Program-made: the position numbers and the translations under genes | Part shown: positions 1 through 4,770 of the stretch, one piece after another | Numbering within the stretch: position 1 is the stretch's first letter | How the letters are laid out: every line of letters starts with the position of its first letter | Notes under the pieces: model-generated | Database searches by the model: none | What the model was told of the DNA's origin: nothing | Seen by the model: only the letters and a program-made list of their open reading frames with translations | Origin: JAENVT01 sp031370745 | GTDB taxonomy: Bacteria > Actinomycetota > Acidimicrobiia > Acidimicrobiales > Ilumatobacteraceae | Length of the DNA stretch: 5,145 bases | Direction of reading: 5' to 3' | NCBI GenBank assembly: GCA_031370745.1 | Contig: JANMQX010000051.1 | Span: 1 to 5,145 of the forward strand

Positions 1-1
1 G

Positions 2-7
2 TAGCGT
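2..7 (+). promoter_or_regulatory. possible -10 box for the tRNA-Trp/secE transcript
   Basis: TAGCGT fits the actinobacterial TANNNT -10 consensus and would start transcription near position 14, about 11 nt before the tRNA. The -35 region would lie outside the window, so this is weak. The transcript could equally come from a gene further upstream. Confidence 0.2.
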
Positions 8-24
8 TACCAGTCGCCCTTCCG

Positions 25-97
25 AGGGCAGTAGCTCAGTTGGTAGAGCATCGGTCTCCAAAACCGACGGTCGGGGGTTCGAGTCCCTCCTGCCCTG
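25..97 (+). tRNA. tRNA-Trp (anticodon CCA)
   Basis: A complete cloverleaf can be drawn by hand. The acceptor stem AGGGCAG (25-31) pairs with CTGCCCT (90-96) over 7 bp. The D stem is GCTC (34-37) with GAGC (46-49). The anticodon stem TCGGT (51-55) pairs with ACCGA (63-67) around the loop CTCCAAA, which puts anticodon CCA at 58-60. A 5-nt variable loop follows, then the T stem at 73-77/85-89 with loop TTCGAGT. The discriminator base is G97 and the 3' CCA is not encoded, so it must be added after transcription. It reads UGG codons. It lies 24 nt before secE on the same strand, an arrangement common in Actinobacteria, and is probably co-transcribed with it. Confidence 0.97.
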
Positions 98-121
98 CCC
101 ACATCCCTATGGGAGCAATCA

Positions 122-424
122 ATGTCACTGGATGACCTCAATCGAGAGCAAAAGCGTTCGCTGAAGAAGATGGGCGCACTTGACGACCAGGGCAGGCCGA
201 CGCGCGCCCCGGCACCGCAGGCCCGTCAGCGCAAAGAACGCACGACGCCGACGATGTATCTGCGCGAGGTGCGCGACGAAATGCGCAAGGTCGCCTGGCC
301 CAAGTGGCCGGAAGTGCGCCGATTCTCCTGGATCGTGCTCACCACGGTCATCATCTACACCGCCTTCGTCTTCGGCCTCGACTCGCTTTTCGGCGTGCTC
401 TCCGGCTGGTTGTACGACAACTGA
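122..424 (+). CDS. secE: protein translocase subunit SecE
   Basis: SecE is the small essential subunit of the SecYEG channel in the cytoplasmic membrane; it clamps SecY and stabilises the translocon. The 100-aa product has a basic, probably disordered N-terminus (about 1-43), then the conserved amphipathic motif YLREVRDEMRKVAWPKWPEV (46-65) and one membrane segment (about 69-96). This single-helix form is the usual one in Gram-positives and Actinobacteria. The ATG at 122 is preceded by GGGAG (111-115) at a suitable distance, and no earlier in-frame start is needed. The stop at 422-424 lies 2 nt before the nusG ATG, so the two genes are almost certainly co-translated from one mRNA. The N-terminal phrase NREQKR looks typical of Acidimicrobiia-like SecE, but this is recollection rather than a search. 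Confidence 0.96.
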   Translation: MSLDDLNREQKRSLKKMGALDDQGRPTRAPAPQARQRKERTTPTMYLREVRDEMRKVAWPKWPEVRRFSWIVLTTVIIYTAFVFGLDSLFGVLSGWLYDN

Positions 425-426
425 TC

Positions 427-1209
427 ATGACTGACGAGATGCTCACCGCAACAGATCCAGAAGCCACTCCACTCGAGGAGCGGGCCCTCGAAGAGGACGC
501 GCCAGCAGGGACCGCTACCGAGCGCGACGGTGGTGCTGGCGAGCCCGAAGATACCGACCACACGGTCGATGCCTCGTTCGACCTCTCCAACGATGCCGAC
601 GCACCGACCGACGAAGAAGCAGCCGTCGAAGAAGAAGTCGTCGATGATCCGTGGACTCGTCCGGGTGCCTGGTACGTGGTGCACACGCAGTCTGGCTACG
701 AGAAGAAGGTCACGGCCAACCTGCATGCTCGCATCCAGAGCATGAACATGGAGGACAAGATCTTCGAAGTCGTCATCCCGATGGAGGAGGTCGACGAGTT
801 CAAGAACGGCCGCAAGCAGACCGTCCAGAAGAAGGTGTTTCCCGGCTACCTGCTGGTTCGTTGTCAGATGGACGACAACAGTTGGTATTGCATCCGCAAC
901 ACGCCCGGCGTCACCGGGTTCGTGGGCCAGAACAAGCAGGGTCAAAAGCCCACGCCGCTGTCGCGCCGCGAAGTGCAGACATTCCTTGCCGCGAAGGGCG
1001 ATGGCACCGGCGGCTTGCCCAATCGCAAGAAGCCGAAGCTCGACTACGAAGTCGGCGAGAGCGTGCGTGTGAAGGAAGGCCCGTTCGCCGACTTTGCCGG
1101 AACGATCGCCGAGATCAACGCCGACCACATGAAGCTCAAGGTCCTTGTCAACATCTTCGGTCGCGAGACCTTGGTGGAGATGGACTTCAGCCAAGTCTCC
1201 AAGCTGTAA
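427..1209 (+). CDS. nusG: transcription termination/antitermination factor NusG
   Basis: NusG binds the RNA polymerase clamp through its NGN domain and contacts Rho or ribosomal S10 through its KOW domain, linking transcription with translation and termination. The 260-aa product has an acidic, low-complexity N-terminal extension (about 1-75). The NGN domain starts at AWYVVHTQSGYEKK (81-94) and includes VFPGYLLV (137-144) and NTPGVTGFVG (158-167). The KOW domain runs from about 207 to the end and includes VGESVRVKEGPFADFAG and the terminal FGRETLVEMDFSQVSKL. The reading frame is open further upstream into secE, but ATG 427 right after the secE stop is the sensible start. A second ATG at 439 would cost four residues. 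Neither has a strong Shine-Dalgarno, so translational coupling to secE is likely. Acidic NusG extensions are common in Actinobacteria. Confidence 0.96.
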   Translation: MTDEMLTATDPEATPLEERALEEDAPAGTATERDGGAGEPEDTDHTVDASFDLSNDADAPTDEEAAVEEEVVDDPWTRPGAWYVVHTQSGYEKKVTANLHARIQSMNMEDKIFEVVIPMEEVDEFKNGRKQTVQKKVFPGYLLVRCQMDDNSWYCIRNTPGVTGFVGQNKQGQKPTPLSRREVQTFLAAKGDGTGGLPNRKKPKLDYEVGESVRVKEGPFADFAGTIAEINADHMKLKVLVNIFGRETLVEMDFSQVSKL

Positions 1210-1241
1210 CCGCAGCAAAAGTTCGAAACAAGGAATCAGTC

Positions 1242-1667
1242 ATGGCAAAAAAGAGAGTTACTGCGATCGTCAAGATCCAGATCCCGGCAGGCAAAGCCAC
1301 CCCGGCGCCGCCGGTAGGTACCGCGCTCGGACCGCACGGAGTGGGCATCATGGATTTCGTCAAGCAGTACAACGCGGCCACGGAGTCGCAGGTCGGCACC
1401 ATCATTCCGGTCGAGATCACCATCTTCGAGGACCGCACGTTCACGTTCATCCTCAAAACTCCTCCGGCGCCAGTGTTGCTGCGCCAGAAGGCCGGTCTCG
1501 CCAAGGGTTCCACGGAGCCGGGTAAGACAGTCGTCGGCACGGTGACCGAGGCCGACATCGAAGAAGTCGCCAAGATCAAGATGCCCGACCTCAACGCCTA
1601 CGATCTCGACGCTGCCAAGCAGCAGATCCGGGGCACCGCGCGCTCGATGGGCCTCAAGGTTTCATAG
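1242..1667 (+). CDS. rplK: 50S ribosomal protein L11
   Basis: L11 binds the GTPase-associated centre of 23S rRNA at the base of the stalk and is part of the thiostrepton target. The 141-aa length is normal for the family. The N-terminal domain holds IQIPAGKATPAPPVGTALGP (13-31) with the proline-rich segment near P21-P24 that is the thiostrepton-contact region. The C-terminal RNA-binding domain ends with the typical QIRGTARSMGLKV (128-140). ATG 1242 is preceded by AAGGA (1230-1234) at 7-nt spacing. The gene lies 32 nt after nusG and 62 nt before rplA, the standard bacterial order. I could not find an obvious L1-binding mimic in the 32-nt gap before it. Confidence 0.98.
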   Translation: MAKKRVTAIVKIQIPAGKATPAPPVGTALGPHGVGIMDFVKQYNAATESQVGTIIPVEITIFEDRTFTFILKTPPAPVLLRQKAGLAKGSTEPGKTVVGTVTEADIEEVAKIKMPDLNAYDLDAAKQQIRGTARSMGLKVS

Positions 1668-1683
1668 TTCACACACCGCTCGA

Positions 1684-1702
1684 CCGGGACGACCTCGCCC
1701 GG
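1684..1702 (+). other. small hairpin in the rplK-rplA gap
   Basis: CCGGG (1684-1688) can pair with CCCGG (1698-1702) around a 9-nt loop, 14 nt before the rplA Shine-Dalgarno. It lacks a T-run and is short, so it is unlikely to be a terminator. It may affect mRNA processing or have no role. Confidence 0.3.
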
Positions 1703-1729
1703 CGGCGCTACCACCGAGGGAGACAGACA

Positions 1730-2446
1730 ATGTCAGGAAAGAAGTTCGTAGATTCGGTCAAGTCATTCGATCGTGACCGGTTGTTCACGCCCACCGAAGC
1801 GCTGGAGCTGGCCAAGAAGAGTGCCAAGGCAACGTTCGACGAGGGTGTCGATGTCGCCATCCGCCTCGGTGTCGACCCGCGTAAAGCCGATCAAATGGTG
1901 CGTGGCACTGTCGCGCTGCCGGAAGGCACCGGCAAGAACGTCCGCGTTGCGGTGTTCGCCTCGGGCGAAGCCGCCCAGCAGGCTCGCGACGCTGGTGCCG
2001 ACATCGTCGGTGCCGACGATCTGGCCGAAGAGATCCAAAAGGGCAAGATGGACTTCGATCTGGCCATCGCCACGCCCGACATGATGCCGCTGGTCGGTCG
2101 TCTCGGCCGAGTGCTGGGCCCGCGTGGTTTGATGCCAAACCCGAAGACCGGCACCGTTACCCAAGACGTCGGCCGCGCCGTCGCCGAGTTCAAGGGCGGC
2201 AAGGTCGAGTACCGCACCGATCGGTACGGCAATGTGCACGTCAACATCGGTAAAGCCAGTTTCGAGCCGACAGCACTGGAACGCAACTTCCGTGCCGTTC
2301 TCGACGAGTTGCAGCGTGCCAAGCCGGCCTCGGCGAAGGGTCGATACCTGAAGAAGATCTCGGTGTCGTCGACCATGGGCCCCGGCATCAAGGTCGACAC
2401 CAACCGCCTGCGCCCCGAGGTCGGGCACCCTGACTTCCGGGCGTGA
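1730..2446 (+). CDS. rplA: 50S ribosomal protein L1
   Basis: L1 forms the mobile stalk at the ribosomal E site and helps release deacylated tRNA. In many bacteria it also represses the rplK-rplA mRNA. The 238-aa product has the usual length and two-domain layout: domain I residues at both ends and domain II in the middle. The family signature region PLVGRLGRVLGPRGLMPNPK (120-139) is intact, as are GGKVEYRTDRYGNVHVNIGK (156-175) and the C-terminal STMGPGIKVD (214-223). ATG 1730 has a strong Shine-Dalgarno GAGGGAG (1716-1722) at 7-nt spacing. A probable promoter for the following rplJ leader overlaps its stop codon. Nothing in the sequence suggests damage. Confidence 0.98.
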   Translation: MSGKKFVDSVKSFDRDRLFTPTEALELAKKSAKATFDEGVDVAIRLGVDPRKADQMVRGTVALPEGTGKNVRVAVFASGEAAQQARDAGADIVGADDLAEEIQKGKMDFDLAIATPDMMPLVGRLGRVLGPRGLMPNPKTGTVTQDVGRAVAEFKGGKVEYRTDRYGNVHVNIGKASFEPTALERNFRAVLDELQRAKPASAKGRYLKKISVSSTMGPGIKVDTNRLRPEVGHPDFRA

Positions 2447-2472
2447 CGTACGGGCGAATCCGCCGGTAGTCT
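2443..2472 (+). promoter_or_regulatory. probable rplJ promoter overlapping the end of rplA
   Basis: GTGACG (2443-2448) resembles a -35 TTGACA box. TAGTCT (2467-2472) fits the actinobacterial -10 TANNNT, with an 18-nt spacer. The start point would be near 2479, just before the L10 leader element. The -35 box overlaps the rplA stop codon. A separate promoter for rplJL would allow the stalk proteins to be made in excess over L11/L1, matching their multi-copy stoichiometry. The call rests on box matches only. Confidence 0.42.
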
Positions 2473-2491
2473 TGCCGCACAACCAAAGCAA

Positions 2492-2551
2492 TCGCTCGCC
2501 AAAGACCGCTGGTCCCTCCGGGGACAATGGGTTTCCCACCAGCCGAGGTGA
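2492..2551 (+). promoter_or_regulatory. ribosomal protein L10 leader element (L10-binding site)
   Basis: This structured RNA in front of rplJ has the expected L10-leader arrangement. GCTGGT (2508-2513) pairs with ACCAGC (2538-2543). A lower helix T2496-C2500 can pair with G2547-A2551. Between the two helices lie AAAGACC on one side and CGA on the other, resembling the AAGAC...GCCGAGG kink-turn-like signature known from L10 leaders. The apical part can form CCC-TCCG-GGG (2514-2523) with a UNCG-family tetraloop. In this regulatory family L10, alone or with L7/L12, binds the RNA to lower its own expression. The assignment is from motif memory; an Rfam L10_leader covariance search would be decisive. 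Confidence 0.75.
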
Positions 2552-2572
2552 ACTCGTGATCGGAACGTCAGG

Positions 2573-2641
2573 CACCTCTGCCCGTCGCTCCTCGCGGTGT
2601 TCGCTGCACAGCGAGCACCCGAGTCGAAGCGAAAGGAGGTG
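2573..2641 (+). promoter_or_regulatory. long hairpin sequestering the rplJ Shine-Dalgarno
   Basis: Three stacked stems can form. CTCG plus GGTGTTCGCT (2591-2594, 2596-2605, bulged C2595) pairs with AGCGAGCACC plus CGAG (2610-2623), giving 14 bp with one G-U pair around the loop GCAC. Below it TCGCT (2585-2589) pairs with AGCGA (2628-2632). At the base CACCTC (2573-2578) pairs with GAGGTG (2636-2641), the core of the rplJ Shine-Dalgarno. No T-run follows the upper hairpin, so translational control is more likely than classic intrinsic attenuation, although actinobacterial terminators often lack U-tracts. Confidence 0.6.
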
Positions 2642-2644
2642 TAC

Positions 2645-3178
2645 ATGACAACTGAGAACCCCCGTGCCGAGAAGGTCGCAGTCGTCGACGAGGTCTCCGC
2701 CAAACTCACCGCAGCCGATGCGGCGATCATCACCGAGTACCGCGGCATGAGCGTCGGCCAACTGGCAGCACTGCGGCGTCAACTGCGCAAGAGCGGTGGC
2801 GAGTACAAGGTGTACAAGAACACATTGGCTCGATTTGGTGCCGAGAAGGCGGGCATCGACGGCCTTGCCGAACTGCTCATCGGGCCGAGCGCCATCACTT
2901 TTGTCAGCGGCGATGCCGCTGGCGTCGCCAAGGCGTTGAAAGATGCAGCAAAGACCAACCCATTCCTGATCATCAAGGGTGGGTCGATGGGCGGCAAGTC
3001 GATGTCGGCGAAAGACATCGATGGACTCGCCGATCTGCCGAGCCGCGACGTTCTGCTGGCAATGCTCGCTGGAGCGTTCCAGGCCCCGCTGGTGAAAACA
3101 GCAGGTCTGTTGCAGGCGCTGCCGCGCAACTTTGCATACGGCCTCAAGGCTCTGATCGATCAGCAAGAGGCTGCGTAA
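2645..3178 (+). CDS. rplJ: 50S ribosomal protein L10
   Basis: L10 anchors the L7/L12 dimers to the 50S subunit and so forms the base of the ribosomal stalk that recruits translational GTPases. The 177-aa product has the N-terminal rRNA-binding domain with EYRGMSVGQL (31-40), LRKSGGEYKVYKNTL (47-61) and GPSAI (80-84). The C-terminal helix that docks L7/L12 follows LPSRDVLLAMLAGAF (131-145) and runs to the alanine-rich end. The frame is open further upstream, but ATG 2645 is chosen because a near-perfect Shine-Dalgarno, AAAGGAGGTG (2632-2641), sits just before it and the protein then aligns with the family start. Expression is probably autoregulated through the 198-nt leader. rplL follows 92 nt later. 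Confidence 0.98.
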   Translation: MTTENPRAEKVAVVDEVSAKLTAADAAIITEYRGMSVGQLAALRRQLRKSGGEYKVYKNTLARFGAEKAGIDGLAELLIGPSAITFVSGDAAGVAKALKDAAKTNPFLIIKGGSMGGKSMSAKDIDGLADLPSRDVLLAMLAGAFQAPLVKTAGLLQALPRNFAYGLKALIDQQEAA

Positions 3179-3270
3179 ACAGCCAAGACAGGGTGACGGC
3201 GGCCGCGCAAGCACCATCACGCCCACATCAACCAACTCGTAGACAACCAAATCTGTAAGGAGACAACCCC

Positions 3271-3657
3271 ATGGCAACAGTGAGCAAGGACGATGTCCTC
3301 GAAGCCATTTCCAGCATGACCGTGATCGAGCTCAAGGAACTGCTCGACGCGTTCGAAGAGAAGTTCGGCGTCACCGCCGCGGCCCCCGTGGCAGTTGCGG
3401 CCGCCGGTGGCGGCGGAGCCGCCGCAGCACCCGTCGAGGAGGAGAAGGACGAATTCGACGTCATCCTCACCGCGGCCGGCGCCCAGAAGATCCAGGTCAT
3501 CAAAGTCGTGCGTGAGCTGACCAGCCTTGGCTTGAAGGAAGCAAAGGACCTTGTCGATGCGGCACCAAAGCCAGTACTCGAGAAGGCCACAAAGGAAGCC
3601 GCAGAGGCAGCCAAGACCAAGCTCGCCGAAGCTGGAGCATCCGTCGAAGTCAAGTAA
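3271..3657 (+). CDS. rplL: 50S ribosomal protein L7/L12
   Basis: L7/L12 is the multi-copy, acidic stalk protein that binds elongation and initiation factors and stimulates GTP hydrolysis. The 128-aa product shows the N-terminal dimerisation and L10-binding domain (about 1-33, with MTVIELKELLDAFEEKFGV), a flexible Ala/Gly/Pro hinge (about 36-55) and the C-terminal factor-binding domain (about 56-128). The latter contains FDVILTAAGAQKIQVIKVVR and the GLKEAKDLVDAAPK segment. ATG 3271 has AAGGAGA (3257-3263) at 7-nt spacing. The 92-nt gap from rplJ has no convincing terminator or promoter, so it is probably co-transcribed with rplJ. A strong hairpin directly after the gene appears to end the operon. 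Confidence 0.98.
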   Translation: MATVSKDDVLEAISSMTVIELKELLDAFEEKFGVTAAAPVAVAAAGGGGAAAAPVEEEKDEFDVILTAAGAQKIQVIKVVRELTSLGLKEAKDLVDAAPKPVLEKATKEAAEAAKTKLAEAGASVEVK

Positions 3658-3675
3658 TTCGAAGAAGTAGCGATC

Positions 3676-3702
3676 AACGGCCCGGGCTTGTCCCGGGCCG
3701 TT
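3676..3702 (+). terminator. strong hairpin terminator after rplL
   Basis: AACGGCCCGGG (3676-3686) is perfectly complementary to CCCGGGCCGTT (3692-3702), giving an 11-bp stem around the loop CTTGT, 18 nt after the rplL stop. Only TTCC follows, so the U-tract is minimal, as is frequent in high-G+C Actinobacteria. It marks the end of the ribosomal protein operon. Confidence 0.85.
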
Positions 3703-3722
3703 CCGCGGCCGGGGAGAGCCCT

Positions 3723-3765
3723 GCGGAGTGTTTCTGGGCACCCAGTTAGGCGTGAAACACTCGAC
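3723..3765. repeat. 43-bp palindromic repeat, copy 1
   Basis: Copy 1 has perfect 9-bp arms, GAGTGTTTC (3726-3734) and GAAACACTC (3754-3762), enclosing a smaller palindrome CTGGGCACCCAG (3734-3745). It starts 20 nt after the rplL terminator hairpin and is followed by copy 2 at a 51-bp period. Like copies 2 to 4 it has exactly 28 nt from the start of GAGTG to the start of GAAAC. Confidence 0.75.
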
Positions 3766-3773
3766 CGACCTGT

Positions 3774-3816
3774 GTGGAGTGTCGCGGTGCACCCTGGTGG
3801 GATTGAAACCCTCCAC
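3774..3816. repeat. 43-bp palindromic repeat, copy 2
   Basis: The outer arms GTGGAG (3774-3779) and CTCCAC (3811-3816) are intact, and the inner GCACCC...GGTGGG core is present. One arm base differs from copy 3 (CCCTCCAC for CACTCCAC). The copy ends exactly at the base before the putative -10 box of the acetyltransferase gene, so it covers that promoter's upstream region. Confidence 0.75.
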
Positions 3817-3822
3817 TACGAT
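3817..3822 (+). promoter_or_regulatory. -10 box for a leaderless acetyltransferase mRNA
   Basis: TACGAT matches the actinobacterial TANNNT -10 consensus and lies 6 nt before the GTG at 3829. That is the spacing at which transcription would start on the first base of the start codon. No Shine-Dalgarno is visible before the GTG, consistent with a leaderless transcript. No clear -35 is seen; the upstream DNA is repeat copy 2. Confidence 0.5.
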
Positions 3823-3828
3823 CGCGTC

Positions 3829-4677
3829 GTGACGCCGCGACGTGTCGACCCTGGGGCCGAACCGGCGACGCTCGAAGCGATGGATGACGTGATGCGCCAG
3901 GCATACGGCGTGTCGTCGTTCCGCACGAGCATCGAACGCTTCGCCGCCGTTCAACCCGATGGGCTGGCCGTCGTCGAAATCGACGGAGTAGTCGTCGGAA
4001 CCGGATGTTGCATTGCGTATCCGGACAGCAAGTTCGGCTGGATCGGCCTGGTGGCAACGCGGACCGACGTGCAACGGCGGGGAATCGGCACGACCATCAC
4101 CGAGTTCCTCAGCAACGTGCTGACGGGCCATGGCTGCGCATCGGTGCTCGATGCCTCGGCGGCCGGGGGCCCGCTCTACGAGCGGATGGGTTTCGTCGAC
4201 CATGGGCTCACCACGGTGATGGGACTTCGAGAGGATGCGCCGCCGAGCGTCGACGGCGATGAATGCCAGCCGCTCACGTCTGACGATCTCGACGACGTCG
4301 TCCGGTTCGACGCCCCTCGGTTCGGCGCGAACCGCCGGTCGTTGTTAGCCAAAGCTGCCGAACAGAACCCTGGGCGGGCGCTCGTCCTTCGTCGTCGAGG
4401 GAAGATCGCTGGATACCTGGTCGCGCATGAAGCGACACTCGGACCGATCGTCGCCGACACGTCGGAGTCGCTGACCAGTTTGATCGTCGCCGCACGACGC
4501 CTCGAGTGGGGATCGCCGCCACGAATCAACGTCCCACCCGAAAGTGGACATCTCGCCACGCTTCACGGCCTCGGGTTCGAGGTCCGTCGCCAACTGCGTC
4601 ACATGCGCAGAGGTATAGAGGCGCTGCCCGGCCGGCGCGAGAGCATCGCCGCGGCGGTCAGCCTCGGCGAAGGCTGA
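3829..4677 (+). CDS. two-domain GNAT family N-acetyltransferase
   Basis: The 282-aa product is a predicted cytoplasmic acetyl-CoA-dependent acetyltransferase. The N-terminal GNAT domain (about 1-135) contains the acetyl-CoA pyrophosphate-binding motif, LVATRTDVQRRGIGTTI (74-90, with Q82-R-R-G-I-G87), and a following LYERMGF (116-122). The C-terminal half (about 149-265) resembles the YitH/HsfA-type second domain (Acetyltransf_18). It has FDAPRFGANRRSLL (160-173), GKIAGYLVA (191-199), LGPIVAD (204-210) and a final GF...HMRRG. The frame is open back to 3688, but that start lies in the rplL terminator loop and the extension reads only through repeats. GTG 3829 is preferred, with a -10 box 6 nt upstream. 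The substrate is unknown. The gene is alone between two repeat pairs and converges on a beta-glucosidase gene. Confidence 0.87.
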   Translation: MTPRRVDPGAEPATLEAMDDVMRQAYGVSSFRTSIERFAAVQPDGLAVVEIDGVVVGTGCCIAYPDSKFGWIGLVATRTDVQRRGIGTTITEFLSNVLTGHGCASVLDASAAGGPLYERMGFVDHGLTTVMGLREDAPPSVDGDECQPLTSDDLDDVVRFDAPRFGANRRSLLAKAAEQNPGRALVLRRRGKIAGYLVAHEATLGPIVADTSESLTSLIVAARRLEWGSPPRINVPPESGHLATLHGLGFEVRRQLRHMRRGIEALPGRRESIAAAVSLGEG

Positions 4678-4720
4678 GTGGAGTGGCTTGAGGCACCCGG
4701 GTGGGCGTGAAACACTCCAC
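4678..4720. repeat. 43-bp palindromic repeat, copy 3 (best copy)
   Basis: The arms GTGGAGTG (4678-4685) and CACTCCAC (4713-4720) are perfectly complementary over 8 bp. The centre holds a second palindrome, CACCCGGGTG (4694-4703). The copy begins at the first base after the acetyltransferase stop codon. As RNA it would form a stem with an internal loop and an apical stem on either strand. Confidence 0.8.
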
Positions 4721-4727
4721 ACCGGCC

Positions 4728-4770
4728 GCAGAGTGCCTCACGGCCGCCACCTGACCGGGAAACACTCGAT
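4728..4770. repeat. 43-bp palindromic repeat, copy 4 (divergent)
   Basis: Only the 5-bp arms GAGTG (4731-4735) and CACTC (4763-4767), plus GAAAC at the conserved 28-nt distance, are well kept. The core reads GCCGCC where the others have GCACCC. It lies 50 bp after copy 3 and reaches the last base of the beta-glucosidase stop codon on the opposite strand. Confidence 0.6.

Noticed and set aside
355..1218. A 287-codon minus-strand open frame opposite secE and nusG
   Set aside because: It is a shadow of nusG. Its sequence is low complexity and shows no family motif.
1210..1241. An L1-binding repressor site upstream of rplK
   Set aside because: The 32-nt gap shows no stem resembling the L1 rRNA site. 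It could extend into nusG, but I cannot support it by eye.
2597..2644. An upstream in-frame start for rplJ at 2597
   Set aside because: It lies within the leader hairpin. The near-perfect Shine-Dalgarno at 2632-2641 points to ATG 2645.
3191..3223. A possible hairpin and a GCGGCCGC palindrome in the rplJ-rplL gap
   Set aside because: The only stem is about 4 bp (GTGA/TCAC), too weak to support a terminator or regulatory call.
1763..3277. A 504-codon open frame on the minus strand across rplA, the rplJ leader, rplJ and the rplJ-rplL gap
   Set aside because: It lies opposite clear ribosomal protein genes, has no recognisable domain, and is the expected by-product of high-G+C codon use.
3723..3816. 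A CRISPR array formed by repeat copies 1 and 2
   Set aside because: There are only two units per site, the conserved part is itself diverged and nearly fills the period, no real spacers exist, and no cas genes are present.
3688..3828. A 47-codon N-terminal extension of the acetyltransferase starting with TTG 3688
   Set aside because: The start is in the loop of the rplL terminator and the extension only reads through repeat copies 1 and 2. The GNAT fold begins after GTG 3829.
3723..4770. A composite transposon with the repeat pairs as ends around the acetyltransferase gene
   Set aside because: There is no transposase and no visible target-site duplication, and the repeats are tandem palindromes in each gap rather than single terminal inverted repeats.
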